A stretch of 64,000 nt of DNA, from the NCBI RefSeq assembly GCF_009862785.1, contig NZ_WWHU01000001.1, positions 4,774,001-4,838,000 of the forward strand, read 5' to 3'. Shown here piece by piece: positions 24,401-32,491 of this stretch (positions are counted from its first letter, which is position 1; every line of letters begins with the position of its first letter). Made by a program: the position numbers and the translations under genes. This stretch comes from Gordonia sp. SID5947. GTDB lineage: Bacteria > Actinomycetota > Actinomycetes > Mycobacteriales > Mycobacteriaceae. The notes below the pieces were generated by a model. The model did not search any database, was not told the origin of the DNA, and saw nothing but the letters and a program-made list of their open reading frames with translations.

Positions 24401-27376
24401 CCGGAGTTGACGGCCTCGGCCGATGTCGACGGTGCCCTCTTCGACACGCTGACGGTGCACGAGTCCTATCCGGTGGACACCGACTCGTTGTCGACCACCG
24501 ACGCAGCGCTGACCGGTGGCCTCGAGATCAAGGACTTCGAAGGTACCGACGCAACGCACTATCCGCTGAACATGTCCACGTCACCGGTTGCCGGGGAACG
24601 GATCTCGCTCACGCTCAAGTACCTTCCGGCGGCCTTCGACGAGCGTCAGATCCAGGTCTTCATCGATGCGCTCGTGCAGATCCTGCGGGCCGTCGCGACC
24701 CGGCCGGACATGCTCACCGCCGACATCCCCCTCATCGGTCCGGTCGACGGACGAGCGCTCGCGCACGTGTCCGGTGGCGCCGGCACCGAACCCCGGTTGC
24801 TGGTCGAGATGTTCGGCGACGCGGCCGCCCGATACCCGGATCGGATCGCGGTTGTCGACGGCCACGGTGCTTCGCTGACCTACGCACAGCTCGACAGTCG
24901 TTCCAATCGGCTTGCGCGGTGGTTGATCTCGCGTGGCATCGGTGTCGAGTCGCTGGTGGCGCTGGCGATCGGCCGCTCGGTGGAACTGCTCACCGCGATC
25001 TGGGCGGTGGCCAAGACCGGCGCGGGCTACGTGCCGATCGACCCGGGTTATCCGGCCGAGCGGGTGGCCACCATGGTCGAGGATTCCGGTGCGATCCTCG
25101 GTCTCACCACCGCCACCGGCGACCTGCCGGATCAGGGGTTCGCCTGGGTTCGTCTCGACAACGAGGCAGTGGGCGCCGAGATCGGCGGCTTCGGCGACGG
25201 CCCGCTGCGTAGCGACGAGACCCTGGGTCGGGTCCGGCCCGAGAACGTCGCCTACGTGATCTACACATCCGGCTCCACCGGACGCCCGAAGGGGGTCTCG
25301 GTGACCCATACGGGGTTGGCCAACTTCGCCGCACAGGAGTCGACGCGACTGGCGGTCGGCCACGCGCCGGTGGTCCTGGGCTTCGCCTCACCGAGTTTCG
25401 ACGCATCGGTGCTCGAATACCTGCTCGCGACCGTCACGGGTGGAACTCTCGCGTACCGGCCGGCGGATGCGGTGGGTGGTCCGGCGCTGCAGGACTTCAT
25501 GAACCAGCATCGCACCACCCACACATTCCTCACCCCGACCGTCCTGTCGACGCTCGACCCGGCCGGACTGCCTCACCTCGAAGGGCTGATGGCCGGCGGT
25601 GAGGCGGTCCCGCCGTCGATGGTGGAGGCGTGGGCACCGCACGTGCCGATCCACAATCTCTACGGTCCGACGGAGACGACGATCGGCATCACCCTGAGTT
25701 CCGCCATGGAAGCCGGGCGACCGGTTCGGCTGGGCCGCCCGCTCGCGGGTGTGGAACTCCTGGTCCTCGACGGTCGTCTGCACCCTGTACCCGTCGGGGT
25801 CCCGGGTGAGTTGTACGCCGTGGGTGGCGCATTGTCGCGCGGCTATCTCGACCGTCCCGGGCTGTCGGCGCAACGATTCGTGGCGAACCCGTACGGGGGC
25901 GCCGGCGAGCGGATGTACCGGACCGGCGACGTGGTGCGCTGGCGACGCGACGAGGCAGGCGAGCTCGTACTCGAGTACGCGGGTCGTTCCGATGACCAGG
26001 TGAAGTTGCGCGGGCTGCGTATCGAGCTGGGTGAGATCGAAGCGGTCCTCGCATCACATCCCGCGGTCGAATCGGCGGTGGTTCTCGGCGTGGGCGGATC
26101 GGTCGCGACGGCACTGGCCGGATACGTCGTGGCGGACTCCGCGGTCGACGTCCAGATGTTGCGTGAGTTCGTCGGCGCGCGGCTGCCCTCGCACATGGTG
26201 CCCGCGGGTATCGCCGTCCTCGACTCGCTGCCCCTGACGCCGGTCGGCAAGCTCGACAAGCGGGCGTTGCCCGAACCGGTGTTGGGTACCGATGCCGAGG
26301 AGTACGTGGAACCCGCGACCGATGAGGAGCGGATGGTGTCGCAGGTGTTCGCCGAGGTCCTCGGCGTCGACGGCGTCGGCGCGCTCCACAGCTTCTTCGA
26401 CCTTGGTGGCAACTCGTTGTCGGCGACCCGCGTGATCGCGCAGCTACGCGAACGCGGCGCCGACGTGGAGCTCGCCTGGCTGTTCAACGATCCGACCCCG
26501 CGGGGCCTCGCGGCCCGGATCGGCGGCGGGTCGGGCGCCGGTGGCGATGTGGTCATCGCGCTGAATGCCCAGGGCTCCCGGCCGCCGCTGTTCTGTATCC
26601 ATCCGGCCGGCGGTCTCGCTTGGTTCTACGGCGGCTTCGTCCCGTATCTGCAGGACCGTCCCGTCTACGGCGTCCAGGATCCGCACGCGGTCAGCGGGGA
26701 GCCGAGTGCCGAATCCATCGAGGAGATGGCCGACCGCTACCTCGCCGAGATCCGCCGGATCTCCCCCGAGGGCCCCTACCATCTGCTCGGCTGGTCCCTG
26801 GGCGGTTACGTCGCCTACGCGATGGCGACGGCGCTGCAAGCCGAGAGGCAGGAGGTCGCATTCCTCGGCGTCATGGACTCCTCGCCGGTACCGGAGTCGG
26901 CTGAGGAATCCGTGGGCGTCCAGCTCGGTGGAGATTTCGTCGGTGACTTCCTCGGCGGCTGGCGTGACCTGTTCGACCTGGGCGAGGACGTTCATGCGGA
27001 GTCCGCCGAGGACGTCGCGGAGATCATCCGGCAGCAGATATCGTCGATGGGCCTGTTGAGAGCCGATCAGGTGCAGTGGGTGATGGACAGTTTTGCCACC
27101 GGGGAGGCGCTCGTGGAACAGTTCCGACCAGCACCGTTCGACGGTTCGCTGCTGGTGTTCACGGCCACGAGGGACAAGGAGGACCCGAGCGCGGTCGCCC
27201 GCGGCTGGGAACCCCATGTGAACGGTTCGATCACCAACGTCGACGTCGACGCCGACCACCTCGGTCTGGCGAACGCTTCGGCGCTGGAGGTCATCGGACC
27301 CGAATTGAACCAATGGTTGACTATCGATGGCGGTCACACGCAGGTGACCGGTGAGAGTGGAAAGGACCGACCATGA
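9239..27376 (+). CDS. Giant non-ribosomal peptide synthetase, C-terminal portion after the frameshift: C-A-T-C-A-T-C-A-T-C-A-T-E-C-A-T-TE
   Basis: This is the continuation of the preceding synthetase. The ATG at 9239 is not a credible biological start because it lies inside a C domain. Domains by residue from that ATG: C 1-440 (HHILFDGWS near 140, the form found after epimerases); A3 457-960; T3 965-1040; C 1057-1505; A4 1517-2015; T4; C 2110-2555; A5 2567-3065; T5; C 3165-3610; A6 3630-4130; T6 (LGGDSI); E 4235-4690 ([10 protein letters not shown]); C 4705-5165 (HHILIDGWS); A7 5185-5678; T7; TE 5770-6035 (GWSLGG, Ser about 5853). Pockets read by eye: A3 D-V-P-H-F-S-L-V-E and A4 D-V-P-H-L-S-L-V-D (both near the Ser code); A5 D-A-L-F-A-G-M-I-V; A6 D-F-W-S-V-G-M-V-H (close to Thr, D-configured by E); A7 D-A-L-F-M-G-L-I-G. 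The terminal thioesterase releases or cyclises the peptide. The stop overlaps mbtH (ATGA). Confidence 0.93.
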   Translation: MAADGTAGGALSPVRAHLGAGAAEDTVDVYVSQAVLRLGGEVDEQRLRSAVDGLVAHHRVLRSGFVQTEGGAVVAVIPDEVRVPWRTVDLGAVDDAERQARVREITDRERVEPFDLSAPPLLRVVFARDTDGVSVVITNHHILFDGWSGPLVLADLLALYASGSTYTGQIGTGGGDFEDHLKHVAAVDDAAGLAAWRAVLAPVEGPSLVAPGSVATRESLPRNHVVVVDAQLTAAVEALARAQGATVATVLQFAWAVLVARLTGNRVVTFGETVSGRPADLEGVEAMVGLFINTLPAVVDVDPSARISEVLGRLQAAKVSVLDHQHLGLPELMALTETPGSFDTLTVHESYPVDTESLSTGDAALTGGLDIREAVVSDSTHYPLNMITSPMGDRLSITVKYLPDAFADEQIRVFADALLEILRAAAAAPETLVADVPLLTAQERVLIADRSVGADVRVPPGSVADAVAAQVLRTPDATALVFGDRALTYAEFGARVSTLARELIEAGVSPGVAVGISIDRSVELVVGVHAVVAAGGHYVPIDPAIPTDRVQYMVATARVGVVLVAGDAVPPSVGALGDHVAVHAVDCSGPADLSVAPVSDAERPAPLRADDAAYTLFTSGSTGRPKGVTVSHRSVVNRLWWGLDRYPWSAGDRVVLKTPFTFDVSVPELFAPVMAGATIVVARPGGHADPTYIADLIAREGVTSVHFVPSMLSVFLDVVPAEKIRALGTLRWLFCSGEALPPPVVAHAHRLLGRVSIVNLFGPTEAAVEVAYADVTGAPDVVPIGVPVWNTSTLVLDARMRLVPPGVPGELYLGGVQVARGYESRAGLTAERFVADPFGAPGSRLYRTGDLVRWSDRGEIEYLGRTDFQVKLRGQRIELGEIESVIASAPGVVHAACTVVGTDGGAQHLVAYVAPSTVDETAVRAAVAEALPEYMRPSMWMLLDDIALNSAGKLDRRALPDPVFEAADHVAPATDAEASVAAIVANVLGVEQVSVTESFFTVGGNSLSAMRVAARVADEFGAAVSVRDIFDAPTVRDLAAAVSSRGAGLAPLVALSPRPVPIPLSFAQTRMWFINRYEPGTATYNIPVVLRLSGALDVAALRAAVVDTIGRHEVLRTTFPSVDGMPVQVIDSAAHVAERLDWAVVDAPSDVETAMTTGFDVTTEWPVRVRLLAVSDDEYLLAVIAHHIAADGESMLPLVTDLVTAYLARAQGLEPQFAPLAVQFADYAIWQHSVLGSPDAPDSVVGRQLSFWKDQLVDAPDVLQLPADRERPAVASHRGARVHFALPAEVGRQIGVVASAFGVTPFMVVHAGLAVLLARLSATDDITIATPIAGRGQASLDPLVGMFVNTLVLRTRVDTATTFAELLDDVRVTDLDAFAHADVPFETVVEALNPSRSEAFAPLAQVMLSFDPAAAAESTDQSVGGLSVQSIEPAWVPAQLDLSVTVNSAAAEEDWPCSIVYATDLFDHSSVERMADRFVSVLADLVASPAVAVGDVAVISAQERAVVDGWSVGPVVDVPDDLVPEIVAAQAVRTPDAAALVFGDRTVTYSEFAARIAVLARRLIAAGAAPGVAVGVSLDRSVEMVVAVHAVLAAGAQYVPIDPDTPNDRVEYMIDTAHVRIVLVGAGRAAVAEGVRTIEVDTSGVVDRSVPAVTDKDRPAPLRSDDAAYTLFTSGSTGRPKGVTVSHRALLNRMRWCLEVFDWNADERVMLKTPYTFDVSVPELFAPVMTGATMIVARAGGHLEPVYIADLIARQGVTSVHFVPSMLSVFLDVVPADTLSALDRVRWLLTSGEALPLAVATHAHEALPRTKIVNLYGPTEATVDVTAVDVTGAEHVTIGRPEWNTSTYVLDARLRPVPQGVPGELYLGGVQLARGYASRPALTAERFVADPFGAPGSRLYRTGDLVRWSDRGEIEYLGRTDFQVKLRGQRIELGEIESVIASAPGVVHAACAVVDAPTGGQHLVAYLAPASIEQSAVKAVVADALPEYMRPSVWMLLDDIELNSSGKLNRKALPAPVFEAGEYIAPATDAEATVATVFADVLGVDRVSVTESFFGLGGNSLSAMRVAARVADDLGVDVSVRDLFEAPSVRELIEAVAGRGQTVAPLVAGRRPDRLPLSLAQSRMWFINRFDPASSAYNIPMALRLTGALDLGELVGALGDVIERHEVLRTVYPTDGDGPIQHILTADRARALFDWRVADDQHEVAVSATEGFDVTVDLPIRGRVWRSGDNTHDVVLTVHHIAFDGSSTAVFVRDLLTAYMARVGGDVPGVPPLAVQYGDYALWQRKMLGDVDDPSSRLARQLGYWRDHLRALPSVTDLPMDRPRPAVMATTAGVVSMTVDDDLARRVEEFARSEGVTPFMATHVALAILVARLASTDDVVIGTPIAGRTDAALADLVGMFVNTLVLRTAVQPAQSVSDLVAQVRQVDLDAFAHADVQFEELIDELAPTRSTAFPPLAQIAFTHVDDDPGTAALETAGLVAEPLELADQVAKFELSVAVTGRTASSPMTVDFVYARSLFDESTVRGFVMSWLRVVESMVDDPDVAVGDIDLITPSDVAMLAPVSGGPPSPPRLLSAMFADVVDRHGDRVAVVDATGAELTYAALDARSNQLARWLVSQGVGVESLVALAIGRSVELLTAIWAVAKTGAGHLPIDPAYPADRIEHMLSDSGVRVGLTVERHRSEMGTVVGWTTLDSPEVRPVIDGMSPDALAPSELIGTPHVDAVAYVIYTSGSTGTPKGVALTARTLENFALTEVDRFAVTDRSRVLGFASPSFDASVLEWLMAVGAGAALVYRPEDALGGEPLAAFMRGQRVTHTFLTPTVLATLKPEDLPDLQVLAAGGEAVPPAMVERWGSHVRFHDMYGPTETTIVVAMSDAMRPGVPTTLGGPIPGVGLLVLDSRLRVVPVGVAGELYVAGGALARGYIGRPGLTSQRFVAHPFGTDGERLYRTGDVVRWRRDDSGGLALDYLGRSDDQVKLRGLRVELGEIEAALASHPSVESAVVIGVGGSVATALAGYVVLRDDVDTGALRTFVGSRLPSHMVPSSLTVLDALPLTPVGKLDKRALPEPVVDVDREFVAAANAAEQSVAQVFAEVLGVAQVSVTESFFELGGNSLSATRVAARVSEVSGAEVSVRDVFEAPSVRELARGLDGRGLGLAPVVAVTPRPGRVPLSFAQSRMWFINQFDPSASTYNVPVVLRLVGALDVAALRSALVDVVTRHEVLRTTFPAVDGSPIQEIAAADGIADRLDWSVVDSAASLEAAVTEGFDVTVQWPLRARLWHVDHDEWVFALVAHHIAADGESMAPLVGDVVTAYAARSAGAVPEFAPLDVQFADFAIWQHEVLGSAGDTESVVAQQLSYWSQQLAGLPDVLELPSDRPRPVVASQRGDQVPFRVPADVVERIGSVAREFGVTPFMVVHAGLSVLLARLSATGDIAVGTPVAGRGRRELDALVGMFVNTLVLRAQIDPTMSFAEVIDQVRVTDLDAFGHADVPFEALVDHLDPVRSEAFAPLTQILLTFHQASLPELAAGVGATAVAGLSISPLEAPETPAKVDLTFGIAADSPDEAWPAQIVYATDLFDRSTIETMADRFVRVLAECVESVDRPVGDVTLLSATEAAQIAAMPAPVLETVNTGLSLVDLFRSTVDEHGGRQAVTAGGVTLSYEALQTRSDAVAAALAMRGIGVGDLVGVATARTVDLVAAIVGVLKVGAAYLPLDTTNPADRLAFIVSDAAVDTVITDAATAGHELFTVLPAGVTTVHVADLAAEGAARPVPPPVMIPPSSRAYVIYTSGSTGVPKGVEVTHRDVVTLMDTAAGDFEFLPTDVWTMFHSYAFDFSVWELWGPFLSGARLVIVDRNLARDPDAFVELLAAEGVTILSQTPSAFYQLVDARRRNSVDLPLRYVVFGGEALSFDQVRRWFDDHPGDSPRLVNMYGITETTVHVSFRPLDRALVAAGDASLIGRPLYSLAIHILDDRLHPVPPGVVGEMYVTGGQLAQGYLGRPGLSSTRFVASPFADGARMYRTGDLARRVGDDIEYLGRGDAQVQLRGFRIEYGEIEAALLGVEGVAAAAASVVDLPGRGEQLIGYVVAESGVEPESQSVRDIVARAVPGYMVPALIVPVTHLPLTANGKLDRRALPMPEIEGGAEDHVAPESSVEETLAQVVAGVLGVDRVSVVESFFSLGGDSILAIQVSSGARAAGLVVSPRDVFEHKSVRAMARAVAAGGADMALLAEPSGGGREMVIPPVASWMLELSDSADDFADFSQSVVLVAPDGLDAATLREVLQTVVAAHPVMSGRLFLDEGRWIGTSGDGRGCVVGATTTDARTTSAEFGHELHAAHAVALGELNPAVGQLVSAMLVTGADGARVVLAIHHLAVDAVSWPILIEDVVTVWGQLQAGQEPAVRAEVTSARAWHAALEAQAADREDEVDHWLVRVDRAPTSFGAPLDRVRDRFDSVATQRVRIDPKVTEALLTTVPEAFGGHVNDALVAALARAVRSWQQSHAIADDSPVSVLMEGHGRYEEVVERGSDPRTADLSRTVGWFTAISPMSVDPADGIVHAVKAAKEERLGHPDRGIGFGLLRFGGDRRLAGCPLPSIGFNFFGAGTRGTREEIELPFMVDSDAPSLPASVSGAMTAMNVLTVNVGTRQVSMPHSPGVVDGDRELVADFLFVQGILSADDAADLARRWSDELAAVVATLAEADPGLSPSDVPGTGVTQADLDALAQRYPGADVWPLAPLQRGLHFESEIAGHHGAGSSVDVYVVQSILELGGEIDVARLRGAAEALFAHHRALRSGFVRTGSGAVVAVVPETVELPWQVVDVDEVAPDGPADDVIRRIADTQRSVPFDLEAPPLMRFALIRHGDTAHLVVTNHHILIDGWSGPLVLADLLALYAGGVTYTGQIGRGDRDFADHLRRLADVDRAAGLAAWREVLAPLEGPTLVAPGVEATPESLPQDRSTILDAELTAGIEAVGRAEGATVATVLQFAWAVLLSRLTGNQVVTFAETVSGRPADLEGVESMVGLFINTLPAVVDVDPAAPISEVLGRLQAAKVSVLDHQHLVLPELTASADVDGALFDTLTVHESYPVDTDSLSTTDAALTGGLEIKDFEGTDATHYPLNMSTSPVAGERISLTLKYLPAAFDERQIQVFIDALVQILRAVATRPDMLTADIPLIGPVDGRALAHVSGGAGTEPRLLVEMFGDAAARYPDRIAVVDGHGASLTYAQLDSRSNRLARWLISRGIGVESLVALAIGRSVELLTAIWAVAKTGAGYVPIDPGYPAERVATMVEDSGAILGLTTATGDLPDQGFAWVRLDNEAVGAEIGGFGDGPLRSDETLGRVRPENVAYVIYTSGSTGRPKGVSVTHTGLANFAAQESTRLAVGHAPVVLGFASPSFDASVLEYLLATVTGGTLAYRPADAVGGPALQDFMNQHRTTHTFLTPTVLSTLDPAGLPHLEGLMAGGEAVPPSMVEAWAPHVPIHNLYGPTETTIGITLSSAMEAGRPVRLGRPLAGVELLVLDGRLHPVPVGVPGELYAVGGALSRGYLDRPGLSAQRFVANPYGGAGERMYRTGDVVRWRRDEAGELVLEYAGRSDDQVKLRGLRIELGEIEAVLASHPAVESAVVLGVGGSVATALAGYVVADSAVDVQMLREFVGARLPSHMVPAGIAVLDSLPLTPVGKLDKRALPEPVLGTDAEEYVEPATDEERMVSQVFAEVLGVDGVGALHSFFDLGGNSLSATRVIAQLRERGADVELAWLFNDPTPRGLAARIGGGSGAGGDVVIALNAQGSRPPLFCIHPAGGLAWFYGGFVPYLQDRPVYGVQDPHAVSGEPSAESIEEMADRYLAEIRRISPEGPYHLLGWSLGGYVAYAMATALQAERQEVAFLGVMDSSPVPESAEESVGVQLGGDFVGDFLGGWRDLFDLGEDVHAESAEDVAEIIRQQISSMGLLRADQVQWVMDSFATGEALVEQFRPAPFDGSLLVFTATRDKEDPSAVARGWEPHVNGSITNVDVDADHLGLANASALEVIGPELNQWLTIDGGHTQVTGESGKDRP
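9291..9300 (+). other. Apparent single-base deletion (frameshift) in a G run of the giant synthetase
   Basis: Upstream reading gives the normal C-domain opening [19 protein letters not shown]; downstream reading resumes as [13 protein letters not shown]. Both match the equivalent C domain at about 23400 ([11 protein letters not shown], then SVDVYV). Adding one G to the GGGG run at 9293-9296 joins the two frames with no stop. It is either a homopolymer sequencing error or a recent real mutation. Confidence 0.88.
11719..11928 (+). repeat. Near-identical 210-bp direct repeat, copy 1 (adenylation domain A3)
   Basis: This stretch covers the A8-region of A3 (from the [11 protein letters not shown] segment to VVHAAC). 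It matches 14881-15090 at every base I could compare except one (A versus G at 11758/14920). Outside it the two adenylation domains differ at many positions. Confidence 0.9.
14881..15090 (+). repeat. Near-identical 210-bp direct repeat, copy 2 (adenylation domain A4)
   Basis: This is the second copy of the tract at 11719-11928, offset 3162 bp, which is one module length. It covers the hinge and C-terminal-subdomain start of A4. The sharp edges suggest recent gene conversion between neighbouring modules. Confidence 0.9.
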
Positions 27377-27615
27377 CCAACCCCTTCGATGACGAGGACG
27401 GCCGCTTCTTCGTGCTGGTGAACGACGAGAACCAGCATTCGCTGTGGCCGACGTTCGCCGACATCCCGGCCGGCTGGACCAAGGTCTTCGGTGAGGACAG
27501 TCGCGCCGCGTGCCTCGAATACGTCGAGCAGAACTGGACGGATCTGCGTCCGAAGAGCCTGATCGACGCCATGGAGGCGGATAAGGCGGCTCAGAACGGG
27601 TCGACTTCCGAGTGA
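27373..27615 (+). CDS. MbtH-like protein, partner of NRPS locus 1
   Basis: A protein of 80 residues, the usual size for the MbtH family. The family signature is clear: an N-terminal NPFDD, then [10 protein letters not shown], a conserved W in AGWTKVF, and the [13 protein letters not shown] ending. MbtH-like proteins bind the adenylation domains of synthetases and are often needed for their solubility or activity. The ATG overlaps the synthetase stop by 4 nt, so it is translationally coupled to the giant synthetase. A second MbtH-like gene serves NRPS locus 2 (41278-41538). The two share the same opening residues, and cross-complementation is possible. Confidence 0.97.
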   Translation: MTNPFDDEDGRFFVLVNDENQHSLWPTFADIPAGWTKVFGEDSRAACLEYVEQNWTDLRPKSLIDAMEADKAAQNGSTSE

Positions 27616-27660
27616 CATCGCGGCGAAATGTCGCACCGATAACGCTTGCACATCAAGCTC

Positions 27661-27730
27661 ATTGGACCCTCCAATAACATTGGTCACGGACGTAACATCT
27701 GAACATGGCAGTTAACACAGAGTTTCTGTG
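27661..27730. promoter_or_regulatory. AT-richer intergenic region with two small inverted repeats
   Basis: The 249 nt between mbtH and the next small gene are clearly less GC-rich than the flanking coding DNA. Two perfect short inverted repeats occur: ATTGGA-CCC-TCCAAT at 27661-27675 and CACAGA-GTT-TCTGTG at 27716-27730. A TATATA lies at 27786-27791, 74 nt before the likely start of the small gene, without a convincing -35 box at standard spacing. They look more like operator sites than terminators because neither is followed by a T run. The bound protein is unknown. Confidence 0.35.
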
Positions 27731-27864
27731 GATTCGCCGATAGATACGCGTCACCGGTTCCCAAAGGGCTTTTAGCAAGGCAAGCTATATACAAGGACCC
27801 GGTGCCAGTCCGAACTGGGAGGCAGAGTGGCCAGGGTCGACATCACGAGGTCGGGGGAGTGGCT

Positions 27865-28179
27865 GTGAAGATGAATGACGTGCTAGAGGACATTCAGCGG
27901 CGAGCGCAGGTGACGCCCCGCCTCGCTGCGGTGCGCTTCGGCGACGACGTCGTCACCTACGGCGCTCTCGACGAGAGCATCTCGTCATACGAGACCGTGA
28001 TGGACCGCCACGGTCTTTCCCGTGACGCCGCGTTTCATGCCGGGCTGCTGCATTGCATGCCGTCCCTGACCCGCATCGACGGCACCACCGAGCGCAATCG
28101 AGTGGTCGGCGAGGTCGTCGCGTGGCTGGCCCGTGACATCGAGGGCGGCGCCGAGGGCGGTTTGCGCGCAGTCGGCTAG
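27865..28179 (+). CDS. Small stand-alone protein resembling an adenylation-domain N-terminus
   Basis: About 104 residues from a GTG at 27865, chosen because GGGGGAG lies 5 nt upstream; GTG 27859, ATG 27871 and GTG 27802 are also in frame. Near the N-terminus the sequence follows an adenylation-domain entry closely: RAQVTPRLAAVRFGD, then VVTYGALD, matching the general pattern R-x-P-x-x-A-x-x-F-G-D...TY-x-x-L-D. The protein then ends with about 60 helical residues and has no ATP-binding loop, no A4-A8 motif and no carrier domain, so it cannot be an active adenylating enzyme. Similar short elements sit at the junction of the two locus-1 synthetases (2125-2379 and 2511-2780), which suggests it belongs to that machine. 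Its function is unknown. It might be a remnant, but it is intact, with start, ribosome site and stop. Confidence 0.7.
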   Translation: MKMNDVLEDIQRRAQVTPRLAAVRFGDDVVTYGALDESISSYETVMDRHGLSRDAAFHAGLLHCMPSLTRIDGTTERNRVVGEVVAWLARDIEGGAEGGLRAVG

Positions 28180-28224
28180 GCCGACTCCCGATGGCCGCGG
28201 CGCCGCGTTCAGGCGGCGTCGGTC

Positions 28225-28776
28225 TCAGATCACGGCGAGAACGGCCAGGATCACCAGCAGGATCGGTGTGCCGACGATGACGCTCGCCGTGCCCGCGACG
28301 ATGGCCGTCACCGCCCGTCCGGTTCCCTGACGTCGCTCCGGTCCCGAACCGATCTGGACAACCGCCGCGATCCCCAGGACGACACCGACGAACCCGAGGA
28401 TCGCCCCGATCCCGAGCAGCGCCAGCGGCAGGGAGACCGAGGAGGCCACCACAGCGGCCGTCGCCGTACCCGGCGCCGGCCGTTTGCGCTGTCGGTGGCC
28501 GGGCGGGAGAGCGAACCGCGTCCCGGTCGCATGCGCGGGCAGATGTTGATGTGCCGCCGCCGCGGACCACGCGGGATCCGACCACGTCGGGTCGACCGTG
28601 TGCGCCGGCAGATCCCAGAGCTCGCCGACTCGGGGCAGAGGTCCGTCGACGCGCGTCGCCGCTGACGACTGCGGTTCGAAGGCGGTCTGTTCGTGATCCT
28701 CGGATGGCGGCCACCGCAGGTGGCGATCGGTGATCGGGGCGTCGATCGGCTGGGTGGGGTGTTCGGTCACCCGCAT
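28225..28776 (-). CDS. DUF4190-like small membrane protein
   Basis: A protein of 183 residues starting at an ATG with AGGAGG 6 nt upstream. The first about 110 residues are hydrophilic, Pro/Ala/His-rich and probably cytoplasmic. Two hydrophobic segments follow, LPLALLGIGAILGFVGVVLG and a Val/Ile-rich C-terminal helix, joined by a short basic loop (GPERRQGTG). Two helices with a GIAAVVQIG-type connection are typical of DUF4190 proteins, common in actinobacteria and of unknown function. It is convergent with the small adenylation-like gene and 45 nt from it, and appears to be monocistronic. Confidence 0.75.
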   Translation of the reverse strand: MRVTEHPTQPIDAPITDRHLRWPPSEDHEQTAFEPQSSAATRVDGPLPRVGELWDLPAHTVDPTWSDPAWSAAAAHQHLPAHATGTRFALPPGHRQRKRPAPGTATAAVVASSVSLPLALLGIGAILGFVGVVLGIAAVVQIGSGPERRQGTGRAVTAIVAGTASVIVGTPILLVILAVLAVI

Positions 28777-28875
28777 GGCGAACCTCCTGGCGGCCGGTGG
28801 GGGTGGGTCGCCGGTCCATTCTTCCTGATTCGCTCACGATCTGCCGGTGAGTGCGCAGCACACCCCCACAACGAA

Positions 28876-28906
28876 CTCGCCGCATCCCTGTCAGGGATGC
28901 GGCGAG
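28876..28906. terminator. Hairpin terminator after the lipoprotein gene
   Basis: A nearly perfect inverted repeat CTCGCCGCATCCCTG / CAGGGATGCGGCGAG, centred at 28891, gives a long GC-rich stem. It lies 24 nt downstream of the stop of the minus-strand lipoprotein gene. There is no long T run. Confidence 0.75.
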
Positions 28907-28929
28907 AGTCGGCGAGCGGGGCGCGGGGT

Positions 28930-29442
28930 TCAGCCCCCGTGCTGGCCGCCCATGGACGAGAGCTGGGTCACTGCGCTTCCGGCGAGCTTCCAGTCACCGT
29001 CGACCTTCACGTACGCGAGGGTGAGATCGACCGGCTGGGGTGCATGCGGGCTCTTGAGCGAGACGGTCGCGACCGCCTTGTCGTCACCGTCGGCCTTCAC
29101 CTCTTTCACCGTGTACACCTCGGGGGTGTAGCCCGCCATGTTCGACGCCTTCGCATAACCCTGGATGGCGGCCTTGGTGACCGGGTTCGTGGTGTCGACG
29201 ACAGCGTCGAGTTCCTCGGACGAGGTGGCCGGGTCGACCGACTTGCGCAAGATCACCTGAGCGTCGTCGGTGCTCAGCCCGACGACGGCCTGCTTGGCAT
29301 TGCTTGCCGCCGACGCGACCGCTGCGGACGCGCCGCTGGCGGCACTGCTGACAGTGTCGTTCGCCTCGTCGGAGCAGCCGGCGACGACCAGCATCGTCGC
29401 TCCGGCGAGCAGCGCGGCGGCCACGGACTTCCGTACCTTCAT
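28930..29442 (-). CDS. Secreted lipoprotein, MTB12-like
   Basis: A protein of 170 residues. The ATG at 29442 is chosen because AGGAGGAG precedes it and the protein then opens with a lipoprotein signal: MKVRKS, a hydrophobic stretch, and the lipobox VVAGC, with Cys about residue 23. A low-complexity Ala/Ser spacer follows (SSAASGASAAVASAASNAK). A compact domain then runs through STDDAQVILRKSVDPAT, VDTTNPVTKAAI and VKVDGDWKLAGSAV. This layout resembles the low-molecular-weight antigen MTB12 family of mycobacteria and relatives, anchored outside the membrane, function not established. It is divergent from the flavin monooxygenase gene, with a shared 129-nt promoter region. Confidence 0.75.
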   Translation of the reverse strand: MKVRKSVAAALLAGATMLVVAGCSDEANDTVSSAASGASAAVASAASNAKQAVVGLSTDDAQVILRKSVDPATSSEELDAVVDTTNPVTKAAIQGYAKASNMAGYTPEVYTVKEVKADGDDKAVATVSLKSPHAPQPVDLTLAYVKVDGDWKLAGSAVTQLSSMGGQHGG

Positions 29443-29505
29443 TTCGTCTCCTCCTCTTGGGTGAGCCAACACTAACCTACGCATATGAGGCGCCATCGCC
29501 GGAAT

Positions 29506-29527
29506 TAATCGGACCGTGGTCCGGTTA
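29506..29527. promoter_or_regulatory. TetR-type palindromic operator
   Basis: A 22-bp palindrome: left arm TAATCGGACC, spacer GT, right arm GGTCCGGTTA, with 9 of 10 positions paired. It lies 44 nt upstream of the flavin monooxygenase start and close to its likely promoter, in the divergent region shared with the lipoprotein gene. The form is typical of TetR-family operators. No such regulator gene is in the window next to it. Confidence 0.6.
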
Positions 29528-29571
29528 GACTGGATGACATTCGCATCCGCATCACACACAGGAGGCGTGAC

Positions 29572-30687
29572 ATGCAGTTCGGACTCTTCAGCGTCAGTGA
29601 CATCACGGTCGATCCCACCACGGGAAGGATGCCGACCGAGCACGAGCGGATCACGGCGATCGTGGAGATCGCCAAGAAGGCCGAAGACATCGGTCTCGAC
29701 GTGTTCGCGCTCGGTGAGCACCACAACCCCCCGTTCTTCTCGTCGTCCCCGACCACCACCCTCGCCTACATCGCCGCCCAGACCAGCACGCTTCAGCTGT
29801 CCACCGCCACCACGCTGATCACCACCAACGACCCGGTGAAGATCGCCGAGGATTTCGCGATGCTGCAGCATCTCGCGGACGGACGCGTCGACCTCATGCT
29901 CGGCCGGGGCAACACCGGCCCGGTCTACCCCTGGTTCGGTCAGGACATCCGCCAGGGCATCCCGTTGGCCATCGAGAATTACCATCTGCTGCACCGACTC
30001 TGGACCGAGGAGGTGGTCGACTGGGAGGGCAAGTTCCGTACCCCGCTGACCTCGTTCACGTCCACGCCGCGGCCGTTGGACGATGTCGCGCCGTTCGTGT
30101 GGCACGGCTCGATCCGCAGCCCGGAGATCGCGGAGCAGGCCGCGTATTACGGCGACGGGTTCTTCGCCAACAACATCTTCTGGCCCAAGGAGCACTTTCA
30201 GCAGTTGATCGGTTTCTACCGCGAGCGTTTCGAGCACTACGGTCACGGCGCGGCGAACCAGGCAATCGTCGGGCTCGGCGGGCAGTTCTTCATCCGCAAG
30301 AACTCACAGGACGCGGTGCGCGAGTTCCGCCCGTACTTCGACAACGCGCCGGTCTACGGACACGGTCCGTCTCTGGAGGAGTTCACCTCCGAGACGCCGT
30401 TGACCGTCGGCAGCCCACAGGAATTCGTCGACAAGACGCTGTCGTTCCGCGAGACCTTCGGGGACTACCAGCGCCAGCTGTTCCTGGTGGATCATGCCGG
30501 TCTGCCGCGCAAGACGGTGCTCGAGCAACTCGACCTGCTCGGTGAGGTCCTGCCCGATCTGCGGGCCGGCTTCGCGCAGGGCCGTCCGGCGCAGGTACCC
30601 GAGGCGCCGACCCACGCGTCACTGGTGGCTGCCCGGGACGCCGCCGATGCGGGCCGCACAGGTCGGCCCGAGGAGGTTCGCTCGTGA
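29572..30687 (+). CDS. CE1758-type FMN-dependent luciferase-like monooxygenase
   Basis: A protein of 371 residues, full length for bacterial luciferase-like (LLM class) flavin oxidoreductases. Sequence landmarks are FGLFSVSD at the N-terminus, GLDVFALGEHHNPPFFSSSP, the AEDFAMLQHLADGRVDLMLGRGN segment that lines the flavin site in this class, and YYGDGFFANNIF. It would oxidise an unknown organic substrate using reduced FMN and oxygen. The ATG has AGGAGG 6 nt upstream. The next gene is the partner reductase, overlapping by 4 nt, which is the typical CE1758/CE1759 two-component arrangement. A palindrome upstream (29506-29527) suggests repressor control. Confidence 0.92.
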   Translation: MQFGLFSVSDITVDPTTGRMPTEHERITAIVEIAKKAEDIGLDVFALGEHHNPPFFSSSPTTTLAYIAAQTSTLQLSTATTLITTNDPVKIAEDFAMLQHLADGRVDLMLGRGNTGPVYPWFGQDIRQGIPLAIENYHLLHRLWTEEVVDWEGKFRTPLTSFTSTPRPLDDVAPFVWHGSIRSPEIAEQAAYYGDGFFANNIFWPKEHFQQLIGFYRERFEHYGHGAANQAIVGLGGQFFIRKNSQDAVREFRPYFDNAPVYGHGPSLEEFTSETPLTVGSPQEFVDKTLSFRETFGDYQRQLFLVDHAGLPRKTVLEQLDLLGEVLPDLRAGFAQGRPAQVPEAPTHASLVAARDAADAGRTGRPEEVRS

Positions 30688-31361
30688 GCATCCGTGTGGT
30701 GGCGGTCAACGCCGGACTCGGTGACCCGTCGTCGACCCGCCTGCTCGTCGATCGGCTCGTGGACGCCGTGATCGAGGATGCGGCGCGCGACGAGCTGGCC
30801 GTCGACGTCGAGGTCATCGATCTCCGTGATCACGCCGTCGACATCGCCCGGTCGCTTACGACCGGATTCGCGGTCGGCGATGTGCGCGGCGCAGTGGATG
30901 CGGTGCACCGGGCCGACGGATTGATCGTCGCCACACCGGTTTTCAACGCGTCCTACAGCGGATTGTTCAAGTCGTTCTTCGACCTCGTCGAGGTCGACCG
31001 GATGCATGGTGTGCCGGTGGTGGTCGCGGCCACCGGCGGCAGCCCACGGCACTCGATGGTGCTCGATCATGCTCTGCGCCCGCTGTTCGCCTATCTCCGC
31101 GCGATGGTCGTGCCGACCGGGGTGTACGCGGCGGCGCAGGACTGGGCGGGCACGTCGGATGACACCGCATTGCTCTCCGACCGAATCCGTCGTGCGGCAA
31201 CCGAACTCGTCGTCGCGGTGCGTCCGGGCCACCCACTCTCGGCGGCCGGAGCACCGGTGCACGGAGCTCGTGCGGACGTGCACGATGGTCGCGGGGGTCA
31301 GTCGGCGAAAGAGGCGGCCGGCATCGCCAATTTCGCAAAGCTGTTGGGCGAGCAGGCCTGA
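30684..31361 (+). CDS. CE1759-type NAD(P)H-dependent FMN reductase
   Basis: A protein of 225 residues with a flavodoxin-like fold. It opens with a beta strand and phosphate-binding loop (RVVAVNAGLGDPSSTR) and continues with the flavin-contacting segments ATPVFNASYSGLFKSFFDLVE and VAATGGSPRHSM. It supplies reduced FMN to the monooxygenase encoded just upstream; the two overlap by 4 nt (GTGA), so they are translationally coupled. The C-terminus (KEAAGIANFAKLLGEQA) is intact. Confidence 0.92.
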   Translation: MSIRVVAVNAGLGDPSSTRLLVDRLVDAVIEDAARDELAVDVEVIDLRDHAVDIARSLTTGFAVGDVRGAVDAVHRADGLIVATPVFNASYSGLFKSFFDLVEVDRMHGVPVVVAATGGSPRHSMVLDHALRPLFAYLRAMVVPTGVYAAAQDWAGTSDDTALLSDRIRRAATELVVAVRPGHPLSAAGAPVHGARADVHDGRGGQSAKEAAGIANFAKLLGEQA

Positions 31362-31374
31362 TCGGCGACGGGCG

Positions 31375-32376
31375 TCAGGCTCGTCCGGGCGTGTTGTGCC
31401 GTGGACGCAGGTGCGTGGTGGGCAGGGCAGGCGCCGGCAGGTGCTGCACGTCGCCCTGGTAGCCCTCGACCTGCCCGAATCGCTCGCTGTGATCGGTCCA
31501 CTCCTGCCGGTAGCGGACGATGTCGTCGTGGCTGCGCCCCAGGAAGTTCCACCACATGATGATCTCTTCGTCGAGTGGGGTGCCGCCGATGATCACCAGC
31601 CGCGCCTCCTCGTCGGCATCGTTGCGCAACCGCAGGTGGGTGGCCCCGACGCCCACGTAACCCATTTCAGTGCGCTCGAGGGGGGCGGTGGGGGAGTCGA
31701 CGAGCCGGATGCGGCCCGCGTCGACGAGGATGCCGTGTTCGAACGACGAGGTGACCGGTAGTTCGATCTCGGCGCCGGGGACCATGGTGATCTCTGCCCC
31801 CACCAGCGGCGTGAACGTGTGGACGGGCGACCGTTCGCCGAGCAGTTCCCCGAGGAACACCCGCAGGGCGATACCCTCGCGCTCGACCACGGCCGGGACG
31901 TGGTGTGCGAAATCGCGTGGAGTGTCCGCCGCGGATTCCGGCAGGGCGATCCACAGTTGCACGCCGTGCAGCATCGTCGTGTCGGGTGTCGAGACCTCGG
32001 TGTGCGCGATTCCGTGACCCGCGGTCATCAGATTCAGCTCGCCCGGTCGGACCATCGCGTGATTGCCCAGCGTGTCCCGGTGTTCGATCTCGCCCGAGAA
32101 CAGCCAGCTCACCGTTTGCAACCCGGTGTGGGGATGCGGCGGAACGTCCATGCCACCGGTCGCGGAGACGTCGTCGGGGCCGTAGTGGTCGGCGAAACAC
32201 CATGCGCCGATCAGCGACCGCCTGCGTTGCGGCAGCGTGCGATGGACCGTCATCGCCCGCGGGCCGCCAAGGGGGACGTCGCGGGCGGTCAGCACGTCCA
32301 TGGTCGGCCGCTGCGAGGAACCCGACGCGCCCGATCTGCAGTCGAGCTCGGGCGGTTGGATCTCGAGATTGCTCAT
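31375..32376 (-). CDS. Pirin family protein (bicupin)
   Basis: A protein of 333 residues. The N-terminal cupin carries the metal-binding histidines in PPHPHTGLQT and GEIEHRD, and the second set in GHGIAHTEVS, as in pirins. A second, less conserved cupin follows. Bacterial pirins bind a transition metal; some have quercetinase-like activity, others act in stress or metabolic regulation, so the role here is open. It is convergent with the FMN reductase gene (13 nt apart) and divergent from the glycosyltransferase gene. Confidence 0.92.
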   Translation of the reverse strand: MSNLEIQPPELDCRSGASGSSQRPTMDVLTARDVPLGGPRAMTVHRTLPQRRRSLIGAWCFADHYGPDDVSATGGMDVPPHPHTGLQTVSWLFSGEIEHRDTLGNHAMVRPGELNLMTAGHGIAHTEVSTPDTTMLHGVQLWIALPESAADTPRDFAHHVPAVVEREGIALRVFLGELLGERSPVHTFTPLVGAEITMVPGAEIELPVTSSFEHGILVDAGRIRLVDSPTAPLERTEMGYVGVGATHLRLRNDADEEARLVIIGGTPLDEEIIMWWNFLGRSHDDIVRYRQEWTDHSERFGQVEGYQGDVQHLPAPALPTTHLRPRHNTPGRA

Positions 32377-32491
32377 GGGCCATCCTCCGACGTGGGGCTG
32401 TCGGTCTCAGTCTAGAGAAGCGCGGCGCCGGCCCTGCCGACATCGGCTGTGGTTACCATGCGACGAGCACAGACAGCGATGGAGGAGCGAG

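Noticed and set aside
27802..27864. GTG 27802 as the start of the stand-alone mini protein
   Set aside because: It would add about 21 residues of Gly/Arg/His-rich sequence without similarity to the family. GTG 27865 has GGGGGAG at a suitable 5-nt distance.
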